Source of the DNA: Membranipora membranacea
Taxonomy: Eukaryota > Bryozoa > Gymnolaemata > Cheilostomatida > Membraniporidae
Direction: 5' to 3'
Assembly: GCA_914767715.1 (NCBI GenBank)
Contig: OU612071.1
Coordinates: forward strand, 6,307,493 to 6,371,492
DNA: 64,000 bases
Position 1 is the first letter of the stretch, and each line of letters opens with the position of its first letter. Shown here piece by piece: positions 13,529 through 24,260 of this stretch. The position numbers and the translations under genes were made by a program. The notes under the pieces were generated by a model that searched no databases, was not told the origin of the DNA, and worked only from the letters and a program-made list of their open reading frames with translations.

Positions 13529-13714
13529 TTATGGCTGTATATAATCACAGTGCAGTTGTGGCAGTGTGGCGGCTGGTCGATTGAGCCTGGGTTTGAATCT
13601 CAGCATAACTGCTTTTACAATCAATAAGGTGACATATTCAATCAAGCCCATGTCATTCTCAAAGCAGAGAAAGCACTCCAGAAATTCTTCTTCTCTTTCA
13701 GTAGACTCGGCCAT
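13529..13714 (-). pseudogene. Truncated RING exon fused to SINE sequence, array copy 1
   Basis: The 61-codon frame starts MAESTEREEEFLECFLCFEN, as in TRIM exon 1, then leaves homology after FEND. It continues MGLIEYVTLL through sequence that is the antisense of a tRNA-like SINE head. Only the first C-x2-C pair of the RING remains, so no zinc-binding RING can form. The upstream flank of the TRIM gene is retained, so transcription is possible but unproven. No intron donor is retained at the break. Confidence 0.75.
13556..13612 (+). repeat. tRNA-like SINE head inside array unit
   Basis: TGGCAGTGTGG (13559-13569) resembles a pol III A box and GGTTTGAATC (from 13590) a B box, at tRNA-like spacing. 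Equivalent copies lie near 15854-15890 and 17356-17396. The unit is too degenerate for a functional tRNA. SINE identity is inferred from these boxes only. Confidence 0.5.
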
Positions 13715-15892
13715 ATTTTTGCTATATTATTCAAGTCTAACTGCAGGCTACTGTGAAGCACAATAAAATGTTGTACGTGACAATCACCTGTCTGCATTAA
13801 ATGCAGATAGGCTGTGACACTATGGCATTCCTCTGAGATAAGCCTATTGCATAAACCTGATAACACCACTTGCTCTCTATGTCACAATGCAAACAAAACT
13901 GATAATATCCGCTTCAAAATTCACATAAAAGGGGATTTCTCAGCTTGATATTAACCAAAATTGAATGTAGCAAGCCGTCAGTGAAGTACAAGGAAATACT
14001 GATCAGACAACCGCCTGGCTGTTGGTATGAATATTGAGTCATCAATCTAAAATTAGTCTGAGACATCTGACAGATAACACTGTTTATTCTTGGTGACACG
14101 TTGCAAATAAACGTGATATAACCGCATCAAACTTCACACAAAAGGGGATTTCTCAGCTTGATGATGTTCATCAATCAAAATAGCAAGCCTTCATGACATG
14201 TTTATGTTATATCCATCAACTTGGCAGTGTGAACAGGTTGCGCCATAGTCAAGAATTTGTTTTCTTTAATACTATGCGACACTATAGCATTGAGCCAAGG
14301 AAGCTTATTGATACTTGGCGTGTATTTCATCAACAAGTTGAAACTGTTTATGGCATATTTCCAATTCATACATTCTGTAACAAGTGAGCAATAGGATCTA
14401 GCTTACTCGATGATAACATACTGCGGGTATTAACCTTGCTCTATCATTTCTTTTGTCTAGCTCCAATTTTGTGCGGCAAAGATTACAAAATTATGAAGAT
14501 ATATAATTGGCTGCTATTCTTGTCTTTACAAGAAAATAGTCTTAAGAAAAATGTCTTTGTATAGAATAGATTGCGGGGTGGGGGGCAAATCTCAAATAAT
14601 CCAACACTAATAAAATTGTGGGATCATAGCTAGATTTTTAAGGCACCAGATCGGTTAGGGTCAACTTTTGACATCACTAATAGTGGATAGCTGGGAAGAA
14701 GATACTCTCTACATTTGAGAGCACATATAACGCCATGCAACGCTACTGGCTAGATGTTTTGATGCCACAACGCTCTTTTTAGATTTTTGAATGGTGGCGC
14801 TGCTGGGCAAAGCCCAGCTGTGTCAGCATGCATACAGAGGACAGCTTGTTGTTTGTCTACAATTCATATGTTTTGTTTTTAAAATGACATTCATTATTAA
14901 CTTGCTCTCACTATCATAGATGCAAGAAATGCAATAGGATCTGAAAACTGCAGGACTTCCCTAACTCTCATTCTAAGGGGAATTCATATTACTCTAGTTT
15001 TGATTTATAATCTTTGAATTTAATGAATTTGTAAAAAAAAAACAATAAATTATACCTGAATTCTTCTGATAACTTTGAGAAGCACTGACATAGATTTGGG
15101 TAGTTGGAATGAGTTGATATACAGCCTCCTGTTTTTGCTGAGTGTATACTGATGTAAGAACTTGTTTGGTAACCAACTGTAGTACTGTGAACTGATCGCA
15201 GCAAAAATTTATGTATAATTTCGGGTCAGACCACTGCAAACAAAAACTGAACCAGCCATAAACTGAAATGCTGAAAATGGATGCCGCCAGTAGGATGAAA
15301 TACATGTGCAGATGATCCCAAAGTTATTAGCCTAGAGCTTCATAAAGTCGCCGAGCAGACAGATTTAAATCCATTTGTGGTTTATTTTTTTAATTTTAAT
15401 TTTCAAAACTTCACCTTCAATCCTTGCATACACGTCAATCAGTCAAACAGTCATTTACTGTCATAAAACCGACCTTTCAACTTTCAACTTTCAACTTCAA
15501 TATTGTTTGTAAACATAAACCTTATTAGATCATTGATATCGGCACACGGCCAAATCAAAAATGAGTTCAACATCGGATGAGGTGATTTATTCCATCAATT
15601 AAGCTAATAAACCATGATCACCGTGTATTACAGTACAACTCTGGAGTAATAATTGTGCTTAATGTACTTGCAGCTGAGAAGTTACTGGACCCGTATGAGA
15701 AACAGGATATGGCACAGTATTGTGTTCAGCAGTAAATGATCCCTAATATATCATCCAAATGGAAAAATTAATATATCGCCTCTAAACCGAGAAGGCCGAT
15801 CATATCTCATATTTCTCTTGTTATGGCTGTATATAATCACAGTGCAGTTGTGGCAGTGTGGCTGCTGGTCGATTGAGCCTTGGTTTGAATCT

Positions 15893-16005
15893 CAGATAAC
15901 TGCTTCTACAATCAATAAGGTGACATATTTAATCAAGACCATGTCATTCTCAAAGCAGAGAGAGCACTCCAGAAATTCTTCTTCTCTTTCAGTAGACTCG
16001 GCCAT
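15893..16005 (-). pseudogene. Truncated RING exon fused to SINE sequence, array copy 2
   Basis: It begins MAESTEREEEFLECSLCFEN with the same fusion point after FEND as copy 1. A one-base deletion in the SINE part ends the frame early after VEAVI. This copy keeps Ser where copy 1 has Phe at the first zinc knuckle. Confidence 0.7.
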
Positions 16006-17326
16006 TTTTTTCTTTATTATTCAAGTCTAACTGCAGGCTACTCTGAAGCACAATAAAATGGTGTACGTGACAATCACCTGTCTGCATTTATAAATGCAGA
16101 TAGGCTGTGACACTATGGCATTCTTCTGAGAGAAGCCTATTGCATAAAGCTGATAACACCGCTTGCACTCTATGTCACAATGCAAACAAAACTGATAATA
16201 ACCGCTTCAAAATTCGCATAAAAGGGGATTTCTCAGCTTGATATTAACCAAAATTGAATTTAGCAAGCCGTTAATGAAGTACAAGGAAATACTGATCAGA
16301 CAACCGCCTGGCTGTTGGTATGAAAATTGAGTCATCAATCTAAAATTAGTCTGAGACATCTGACTTATAACACTGTTTATTCTTGGTGACACGTTGCAAA
16401 TAAACGTGATATAACCGCATCAAACTTCACACAAAAGGGGATTTCTCAGCTTGATGATGTTCATCAATCAAAATAGCTATTAGCCTTCATGACATGTTTA
16501 TGTTATATCCATCAACTTGGCAGTGTGAACAGGTTGCGCCATAGTCAAGAATTTGTTTTCTTTAATACTATGCGACATTACAGCATTGAGCCAAGGAAGC
16601 TTATTGATACTGGGCGTGTATTTCATCAACAAGTTGAAACTGTTTTTGGCATATTTCCAATTCATATATTTTGTAACAAGTGAGCAACAGGATCTAGCTT
16701 ACTCGTTGATAACATGCTGTGGGTATTAACCTTGCTCTATCATTTCTTTTGTCTAGCACAATAGGAAACTTGTTGATACTGGGCGTGTATTTCATCAACA
16801 AGATGAAAGTGTTTTTGGCATATTTTCAATTCATGATCCCAAATTTGTTAGCCTAGAGCTTCATAAAGTCGCCGAGCAGACAGATTTAAATCGATTTGTG
16901 GTTTTATTTTTATTTTTAAGGCTCCACCTTTACTCCTTGCATACACGTCAATCAGCAAAACAGTAATTTACAGTCATAAAACAGTCCGTTCAACTTTCAA
17001 CTTAAATATTGTTTGTAAACATAAACCTTATTAGTACATTGATATCGGCACAATGCCAAATCAAAACATGAGTTCAACATGGATGAGGTGATTTATTCCA
17101 TCAATAAGGCTAATAAACCATAATCACCATGTATTACAGTGCTACTCTGGAGGAATAATTGTCCTCAATGTACTTGTAGCTGAGAAGTTACTGGACCCGT
17201 ATGAGAAACAGGATATGGCACAGTATTGTGTTCAGCAGTAAATGATCCCTAATATATCATCCAAATGGAAAAATTAATATATCGCCTTTAAACAGAGAAG
17301 GCCGATCATATCTCATATTTCTCTTG

Positions 17327-17512
17327 TTATGGCTGTATATAATCACAGTGCAGTTGTGGCAGTGTGGCTGCTGGTCGATTGAGCCTTGGTTTGAATATCA
17401 GCATAACAGCTTCTACAATCAATAAGATGACATATTTAATCATGTCCATATCGTTCTCAAAGCAGAAAGAGCACTCTAGAAATTCTTCTTCTCTTTCAGT
17501 AGACTCGGCCAT
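17327..17512 (-). pseudogene. Truncated RING exon fused to SINE sequence, array copy 3
   Basis: It begins MAESTEREEEFLECSFCFEN and has the same 61-codon length and ending (LPQLHCDYIQP) as copy 1. It differs at several residues, which argues against strong selection. The TRIM-type upstream flank follows on the plus-strand side. Confidence 0.7.
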
Positions 17513-18185
17513 TTTTTTCTTTATTATTCAAGTCTAACTGCAGGCTACTGTGAAGCACAATAAAATGGTGTACGTGACAATCACCTGTCTGCATTTATAA
17601 ATGCAGATATGCTGTGACACTATGGCATTCCTCTGAGATAAGCCTATTGCATTAACCTGATAACACTGCTTGCTCTCTATGTCACAATGCAAACAAAACT
17701 GATAATATCCGCTTCAAAGTTCACATAAAAGGGGATTTCTCAGCATTCTCCAAAATTGAATGTAGCAAGCCGTTAATGAAGTACAAGGAAATACTGATCA
17801 GACAACCGCCTGGCTGTTGGTATGAATATTGAGTCATCAATCTAAAATTAGTCTGAGACATCTAACTGATAACAATGTTTATTCTTGGTGACACGTTGCA
17901 AATAAACGTGATATAGCAGCATCAAACTTCACACAAAAGGGGATTTCTCAGCTTGATGATGTTCATCAATCAAAATAGCTATTAGCCTTCATGACATGTT
18001 TATGTTATATCCATCAACTTGACAGTGTGACAGGTTGGCCATAGTCAAGAATTTTATATCTTTAATAATATGCAACATTATAGCATTGAGCCAAGGAGGC
18101 TAATTGATACTGGGCGTGTAATTCATCAACAAGTTGAAACTGTTTTTGGCATATTTCCAATTCATACATTCTGTAGAATAGATTG

Positions 18186-18226
18186 CACTCCAGAAATTCT
18201 TCTTATCTTTCAGTAGACTCGGCCAT
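18186..18226 (-). pseudogene. Residual RING exon start, array copy 4
   Basis: Only about 13 codons (MAESTER and the following residues up to GVQ at a new junction) remain. They are joined to sequence from the middle of the upstream flank (TAGAATAGATTGCA). The shorter unit length here (715 bases) fits a deletion between units. Confidence 0.6.
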
Positions 18227-20214
18227 TTTTTTGCTATATTATTCAAGTCTAACTGCAGGCTACTGTGAAGCACAATAAAATGTTGTACGTGACAATCTCC
18301 TCTCTGCATTCATAAATGCAGATAGGCTGTGACACTATGGCATTCCTCTGAGATAAGCGTATTGCATAAACCTGATAACACTGCTTGCTCTTTATGTCAC
18401 AATGCAAACAAAACTGATAATATCCGCTTCAAAGTTCACATAAAAGGGGATTTCTCAGCTTGAGATTAACCAAAAATGAATGTAGCAAGCCGTTAGTGAA
18501 GTACAAGGAAATACTGATCAGACAACCGTTGCAAATAAACGTGATATACTGGCTCAAACTTCACACAAAAGGGGATTTCTCAGCTTGATGATGTTCATCA
18601 ATCAAAATAGCAAGCCTTCATGACATGTTTATGTTATATCCATCAACTTGACAGAGTGAACTGGTTGCGCGATAGTCAAGAATTTTGTATCTTTAATACT
18701 ATGCGACATGTTAGCATTGAGCCAAGGAAGCTTATTGATACTGGGCGTATAATTCATCAACAAGTTGAAACTGTTTTTGGCATATTTCCAATTCATACAT
18801 TCTGTAACAAGTGAGCAACAGGATCTTGCTTACTCGATGATAACATACTGCGGGTATTAACCTTGCTCTATCATTTCTTTTGTCTAGCACAATATTTGAG
18901 TGGCAAAGATCACAAAATTAATTACTAAGAAAACTGAAAAAGAGATATATTTGGCTCCTATTCTTGTCTTTACAAGACAATTGTCTTAAGAAAAAAGTCT
19001 TTGTATAGAATAGATTGCGGGGTGGGGGGGGGGGGCAAATTCCAATAATCCAACACTAATAAAAGTGTGGGATCTTAGCCAGATTTTAAAGGCACCTGAT
19101 CGGTTAGTTTCAACTTTTGACATCACTAATGGTGGATGGCTGGGAAGAAGATACTCCCTACATTTGAGAGCTCATATAACTCCATGCAAAGATACTGGCT
19201 AGATGTTTTGATGCCACAACGCATTCTTAGATTTTTGAATGGCGGCGCTGCTGTTGTTTGTCTACAATAGACGACATCTGACACTTTTCTGTGCCCTGTT
19301 TTAAATAAGTGTTATCCCCTCCTGTCGAACACAAATTTGTCATGGCTTATCATGTAGCCTGTGCTAAATTTGCAGAAATAACATCCATTGGGGTAGGGTA
19401 AGGGTCCAGCCCTGCAAGTAAGTTATACCTCATCATAAGAACTTTCACATATCTGCAAATCTGAGCATGTATGATAAAGTTATTGAATGCAACAGTGTAT
19501 CGTGCACCCTGATCACTGTCAATAGCTCTACTACCGCATACATCAAAGGATGGTTTATAGCATTCATTACGCGACCACAAATCACTATGTAGAGACTGTT
19601 TATAAACAGTAAACAAAAGAGGGATGTCCCCAACCACAAGAACAGCTGATTCATTCATATGTTTTGTTTTTAAAATGACATTCATTATTAACTTGCTCTC
19701 ACTATCATAGATGCAAGAAATGCTTTGATCTTTGAATTTAATGAATTTGTAAAAAAAATACCAATCAATTATACCTGAATTCTTCTGATAACTTTGAGAA
19801 GCACTGACACATATTTGGGTAGCTGGAATGAGTTGATATACAGCCTCCTGTTTTTGCTGAGTGTATACTGATATGTGAACTTGTTTGGTAACCAACTATA
19901 GTACTGTGAACTGATCGCAGCAAAAATTCATGTTTAATTTCGGGTCAGACCACTGCAAACAAAAACTGACCGAGCCATAAACTGAAATGCTGAAAATTGA
20001 TGCCGCCAGTAGGATGAAATACATGTGCAGATGATCCCAAAGTTGTTAGCCTAGAGCTTCATAAAGTCGCCGAGCAGACAGATTAGAATTCATTTGTGGT
20101 TTAATTTTTATTTTTAAGGCTCCACCCTTAATCCTTGCATATACGTCAATCAGCCAAACTGTAATTTACTGTAATAAAACAGTCCTTTCAAGTTTCAACT
20201 TCAATATTGCCCCT

Positions 20215-20490
20215 TGTAGAACCCACAAACGTCGCAAACGTCAAAACGTCGCAATCTAGCGTTCCACTAACGTCGCAATCCCAAAAATGTCGCAACGAAG
20301 GGTTTTTTAAATGTCGCAAACCCACAAACGTCCCAATTTTTTAAACGTCGCAATGGCTCGAACCCACTAACGTCGCAAATGTCGCAACTCAATAAAAACG
20401 CCGAGTTGTCTCCTCGTTAGAGGCAATACGATTTGCTATGATTAGTGGACAGGAGATACAAATTTCAAAACACTGTGGGGAATTGAATAT
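20215..20490 (+). repeat. Left terminal inverted repeat of Ginger-like element
   Basis: About 275 bases pair with 27060-27341. It contains roughly ten copies of a motif close to AACGTCGCAA, making it unusually CpG-rich for this window. Iterated motifs in a transposon terminus are plausible transposase-binding sites (inference). Confidence 0.9.
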
Positions 20491-21799
20491 CAATGTTCAA
20501 TTTTGAGTATTGATGAGTATTTTTCGTGTCATTTGAATCTTTTTTTTTTCACTCCACTTTCAGTGTCTTGTCACATCAGAATCCATTACTGCTACCATAA
20601 AAGGGATTGTTATGCTGTAATTTCATATGGATCCTAATCGGATATGGGTTTGTTGTTTGGCTCAGGGTGGCCCACTAGGCCGTACTGTTAGTACATATCT
20701 ATATACTACACAAACTGACCTAAGTGTGAATTTGATCGACTTTCCATGGTTAAATGGCAGCAGGGGATCGACCCAGAAAACATTGAGCTGGCATAAATGG
20801 CTGCATTCATAAGCATCAATATCTCCGTTATTGCACTCATAGAGCGCCTTTAATATTAGGAGATTAATGTGTACTGATATCGATAACTGTTTGTGTTATT
20901 GGTTGAAGTCTCATGGTATTTATAGGTAGAGAGTATGAGATTAAGAGAAAAAACTGCTGGAAAACTGCCATGTCACATCATGAATTTGCCATAATAGACA
21001 TCTAATAAGTGTAATAAGGCGTTAACCAACTATCGGAGTTGTGCCCTTTCTTTCTCGGAGGTGATAACTCATTCCATGTGATAACAGCTTATCAACATCT
21101 AGCAGATATATAGACATACAAGTCAAAATTTTTCAGCCCTGAACTAAGTGACTGGAAACTCCAAAGTATTGTACCATGGTATACACTCATTTGCATACTA
21201 ACAGCCAATTGTATGGCTTTGGCTGCATACAAGAATCAATATTATTTGGATAACTAGCCTTGTATAGTTTTTTTCCCAAATTGCTGCCATTATCCTTGAG
21301 ATTAACTGTTATTTGGCAATAATTTATTTGGAAGGTTGTGACATTACAATTTCATATTTTTGGCTGCGTAGTGCAATCAACTTTATTTGATTTTGCGGAA
21401 GTGAGAATATAAACAGACATGATTGAGTAACGTATTTACAGTTAAAAAAAAGTATAGATGAGTTCTGCGTAAGTAAGTGTGTGACAAAAATATACTAATT
21501 TTAATATTGTGGTTATAATAAGTTCGTTAAATTTGTGCCTAGTAAAGAGTTCTGAAAATATGTACAATAAAAGGTATTACATCAATATTTCTTCCAAAAT
21601 ATATCACTAACTACATACCATCCATTCCTTTCTGCCAACAAAACTAACCAAGCGTTGTACCACGCGCTGTTGGATACAAGCCACCTCTTGATCTCAATCA
21701 TGAGCCCACTGTTTTTCCCGCTAGCTCGTGATATGGCTCCCACACTGGGTCGAATTACCGGCTGTTTGTGTGGATTCAACATACTTTCAAGCTGAGCAT

Positions 21800-23753
21800 T
21801 CATATAAATTGTTCCCTTGGTATGAAGACATCATTGATTAGAAAGTTCAGCTCATGCATTTTCCTCACCATACAAAATGTGAGAATATCTCCAGAAAGAG
21901 ATAATTGAACAATGTTGTTAACGATATGATTTGGCAATGATAGTAAGGATGGGCTGGGTCTTGTAACATACAATGATACGAACTCATACAATTCTTGCAT
22001 CTCCAGCAACATCTCATATATTGTAAAGTTATTGTCAATAACCATAGTAAAGATAATTGTTAGAATTTCAACTGGAAGGTCTAACAAGTTCCCATTAACG
22101 TCTTCTGAGGCCTGTACAGCTGGCATGGGGCTTCGGGGCGTTACTGCTGGCTGCACCCTTGCTAGAGGAGTGACATCAACCTTGCTCTCTTTCTGAAGTT
22201 GTATCTGAGGTGATCTTGTTATCACAGTAACAATATCAGCCAAATCTTGTCCAAGTGCGACGTAATGTTCTCCGTTGTTTTCTGGTAAATGACCAAGGAC
22301 AATATATGGTTCACTTGGTTCAAATACGTTTTGGCCATCAGGTCGTATCAGAATATTTGCTTCTGTTGTAGTGGATAGAATGAGTATCTGGATACTCAGC
22401 ATTTCTGCAAGTGCATGGATCACGATATGGTCACGATATGTCCCGTCTCTACCCATGGAAACGAGGTAATCTGCTGGTGAGATGCTGGACAAATGATGAT
22501 GCCAAATTTTATTTTGTTGTTGGGCCAAGAATGGGTGAGGAAGTAAATAGTTCACTACCTCAGAACGAAGTGATTCATGGTTTGACCCATTTGAACTGAG
22601 TTGGAAAGCAACTGCATGGAAGACGCAATTTCCGTCACCTATAGGGTCAAATATAACATTTAAACCATGCTCCGTTTCCAAGTTGTTGATCCGGTCATTA
22701 TGATCCAGCGGTTTCGTTAGCTCACTTGCAATTTGACTCTCTTGCTGTTTGTTCTGAGTGTGATGTCTTTTACTGAAAACCAAGATCTCTGCATTATCTT
22801 TGTACAATCGTTTGTACTTGTAGAAATCAAGCATGCGATCGATCACAATGGCTTTTCTACACTTTTGTTTTGAGGTCACTCTGGACTTTTTAACAGGTAC
22901 CCTTACCAAGACTTTATCATAAATGTCATAAACAGGAGTTTTCAGTGTCTTTTCCTGTCCCTTCATCATACATTTTGTGTAAACGCAAGTTGCCTGCCTA
23001 GCTTTCTGCTGAATTTCATTTGGGGTGAGAAAAGATCCACCATGCTTTGACCTGCCAAAGAACACCTCAAATGGAGACTGATTCCCTAAATCACGTTTGC
23101 GTCGATCATTCACCAATTTAAGATTGTCCTTCAATCCGTCAGCCCAGCACAAAGAGTTACCTTTAAGAATGTCAAATGCAAACACACTCTTCAGCGTTCT
23201 GTGACTCCTCTAAACCTTTCCTTGGGATTGCGGATGATAGGGAGAGATCTGTATGTGTTTGATTTTCCTGATTTTCAAAAGCTTGGTTACCTCCTCCTCA
23301 AATTCCTTTCCTTGGTCATTTTGAACAAGAAGAGGATCACCATAAGTGTCAAAGATATCCAACAGGGCGGCAGCCACCGATGAACTTGATTTACGCTGAA
23401 ATGGCCTTGCCCAACAAAATCGGCTCATGACATCAAGAACTGTCAGGATAGAGCGATACTCTTTGCCATCATTGGCCAGACAAGAATCAGAAGAATTATC
23501 AACCAAATCAATTTGAATCCTTTCCATAACCTGTTCAGTGGTGATTGGCGTGAATGGTGCTTTATTTGTAAAGGAAGTACGTGATTGGGTCTTGATGGAA
23601 ATGCTCCGCAGATTTTCTTGGATGTTACCCTCAGATTTGCCGGCGAATCTGCTCAAGCTTCAATGTATCTCTCTTGCCCCACAGCCTTTACCCTTGTAGA
23701 AGAGCTTTTCGTTAGCTTCTCCAGTTTGTTTTTGGTAAGAACTCTTTGACCAT
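21800..23753 (-). pseudogene. Ginger-like transposase core with OTU and F-box-like motifs, stop at catalytic Glu
   Basis: The part 23210-23656 gives the integrase core: the first Asp in RIQIDLVD, the second in VQNDQGKEF, then SPYHPQSQGKV directly before a TAG (23210-23212) where the family has Glu. The same frame continues (RSHRTLKSVFAFDILKGN) for over 460 codons. In the 461-residue part starting at 23185, residues 183-310 form an OTU cysteine protease: DGNC with Cys187, a conserved RDHIVIHALAE stretch, and EHYVAL with His307. Residues 369-400 (LPVEILTIIF) and 417-455 (LPNHIVNNIVQL) look like two F-box motifs. The expected role is DNA cut-and-paste in the nucleus; OTU would remove ubiquitin. 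A frameshift upstream of 23656 and the TAG break this copy. The 73-codon frame at 21582-21803 may be a frame-shifted tail. Confidence 0.8.
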
Positions 23754-24066
23754 CTATAAGCAAAACCAAATTGTTCGTCGGTTAAATGTAACAAAATTAA
23801 CTTAGACCAAAGAAGACTACACAATAACACCCCGATAAATCCCAATAGATTGGGTGTCAAATGTACCATGGAAGTTTGAGCTGTTACATTAGAACAATCG
23901 ATGATGCTCGGATAAGGAAACCTTTGTTCAATTACCATTTTAATAGGATTTGTTCCCTCCCAAAGTAAAATAGGATAACTCATTACTGTAGAGTTTGATC
24001 AATGGTACAAAAACCTGTGTTCCTAGACAATAGTGTGTGCCATGTGAATATTTTGTATTAACTGAC

Positions 24067-24260
24067 CTATGAACAATACAGGGACAGCCCCTTTCACTGA
24101 GTATCTGTGTCTGTTGAGATAAAATTTCCGTGGGACCGCCAACTGTTCTTTAGTCCTCTCATTGACAGGAACATTGAACTCCTCTGTGATCATTGCAATC
24201 AAAAGATCATATTCTTCCTCGCTTAGTGTTTTGATGGATCTTGGCCCACGTGCAGATGTT
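24067..24260 (-). pseudogene. Ginger-like transposase, N-terminal exon
   Basis: The frame reads SIKTLSEEEYDLLIAMITEE and later RKFYLNRHRYSVKGAVPVLF. It is bounded by an acceptor (TTCACAG) and a donor (CATAG|GTCAGT). Its phase matches a second exon ending at 23753 (acceptor TGCTTATAG) that reads GQRVLTKNKLEKLTKSSST. The block resembles the region ahead of the zinc-binding part in Gypsy-integrase-derived transposases; that match is from memory. Confidence 0.55.

Larger units (their letters stand above)
11549..20209. repeat. Tandem array of TRIM upstream-flank/RING-fragment units
   Basis: The marker GCATAAACCT (and close variants) recurs at 11551, 13849, 16142, 17649 and 18364, giving intervals of 2298, 2293, 1507 and 715 bases and then a last unit truncated at 20209. 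Full units contain, in order: a sub-repeat containing AAAAGGGGATTTCTCAG twice, the TRIM upstream flank seen at 1346-2105, about 0.9 kb of unrelated sequence, a tRNA-like SINE head, and a truncated copy of TRIM exon 1 on the minus strand. Units 3 and 4 carry internal deletions. The array lies between the two TRIM genes and its right end abuts the Ginger-like transposon. Confidence 0.9.

Noticed and set aside
11898-18814. Four plus-strand 64-codon frames (MTCLCYIHQLGSVNRL...) at 11898, 14193, 16489 and 18620
   Set aside because: Their conservation follows from tandem duplication. Most differences change the residue, and the orthologous flank at 1470 and 50700 is frameshifted.
22411-22599. Plus-strand frame inside the OTU region
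   Set aside because: Shadow of the real minus-strand coding sequence.
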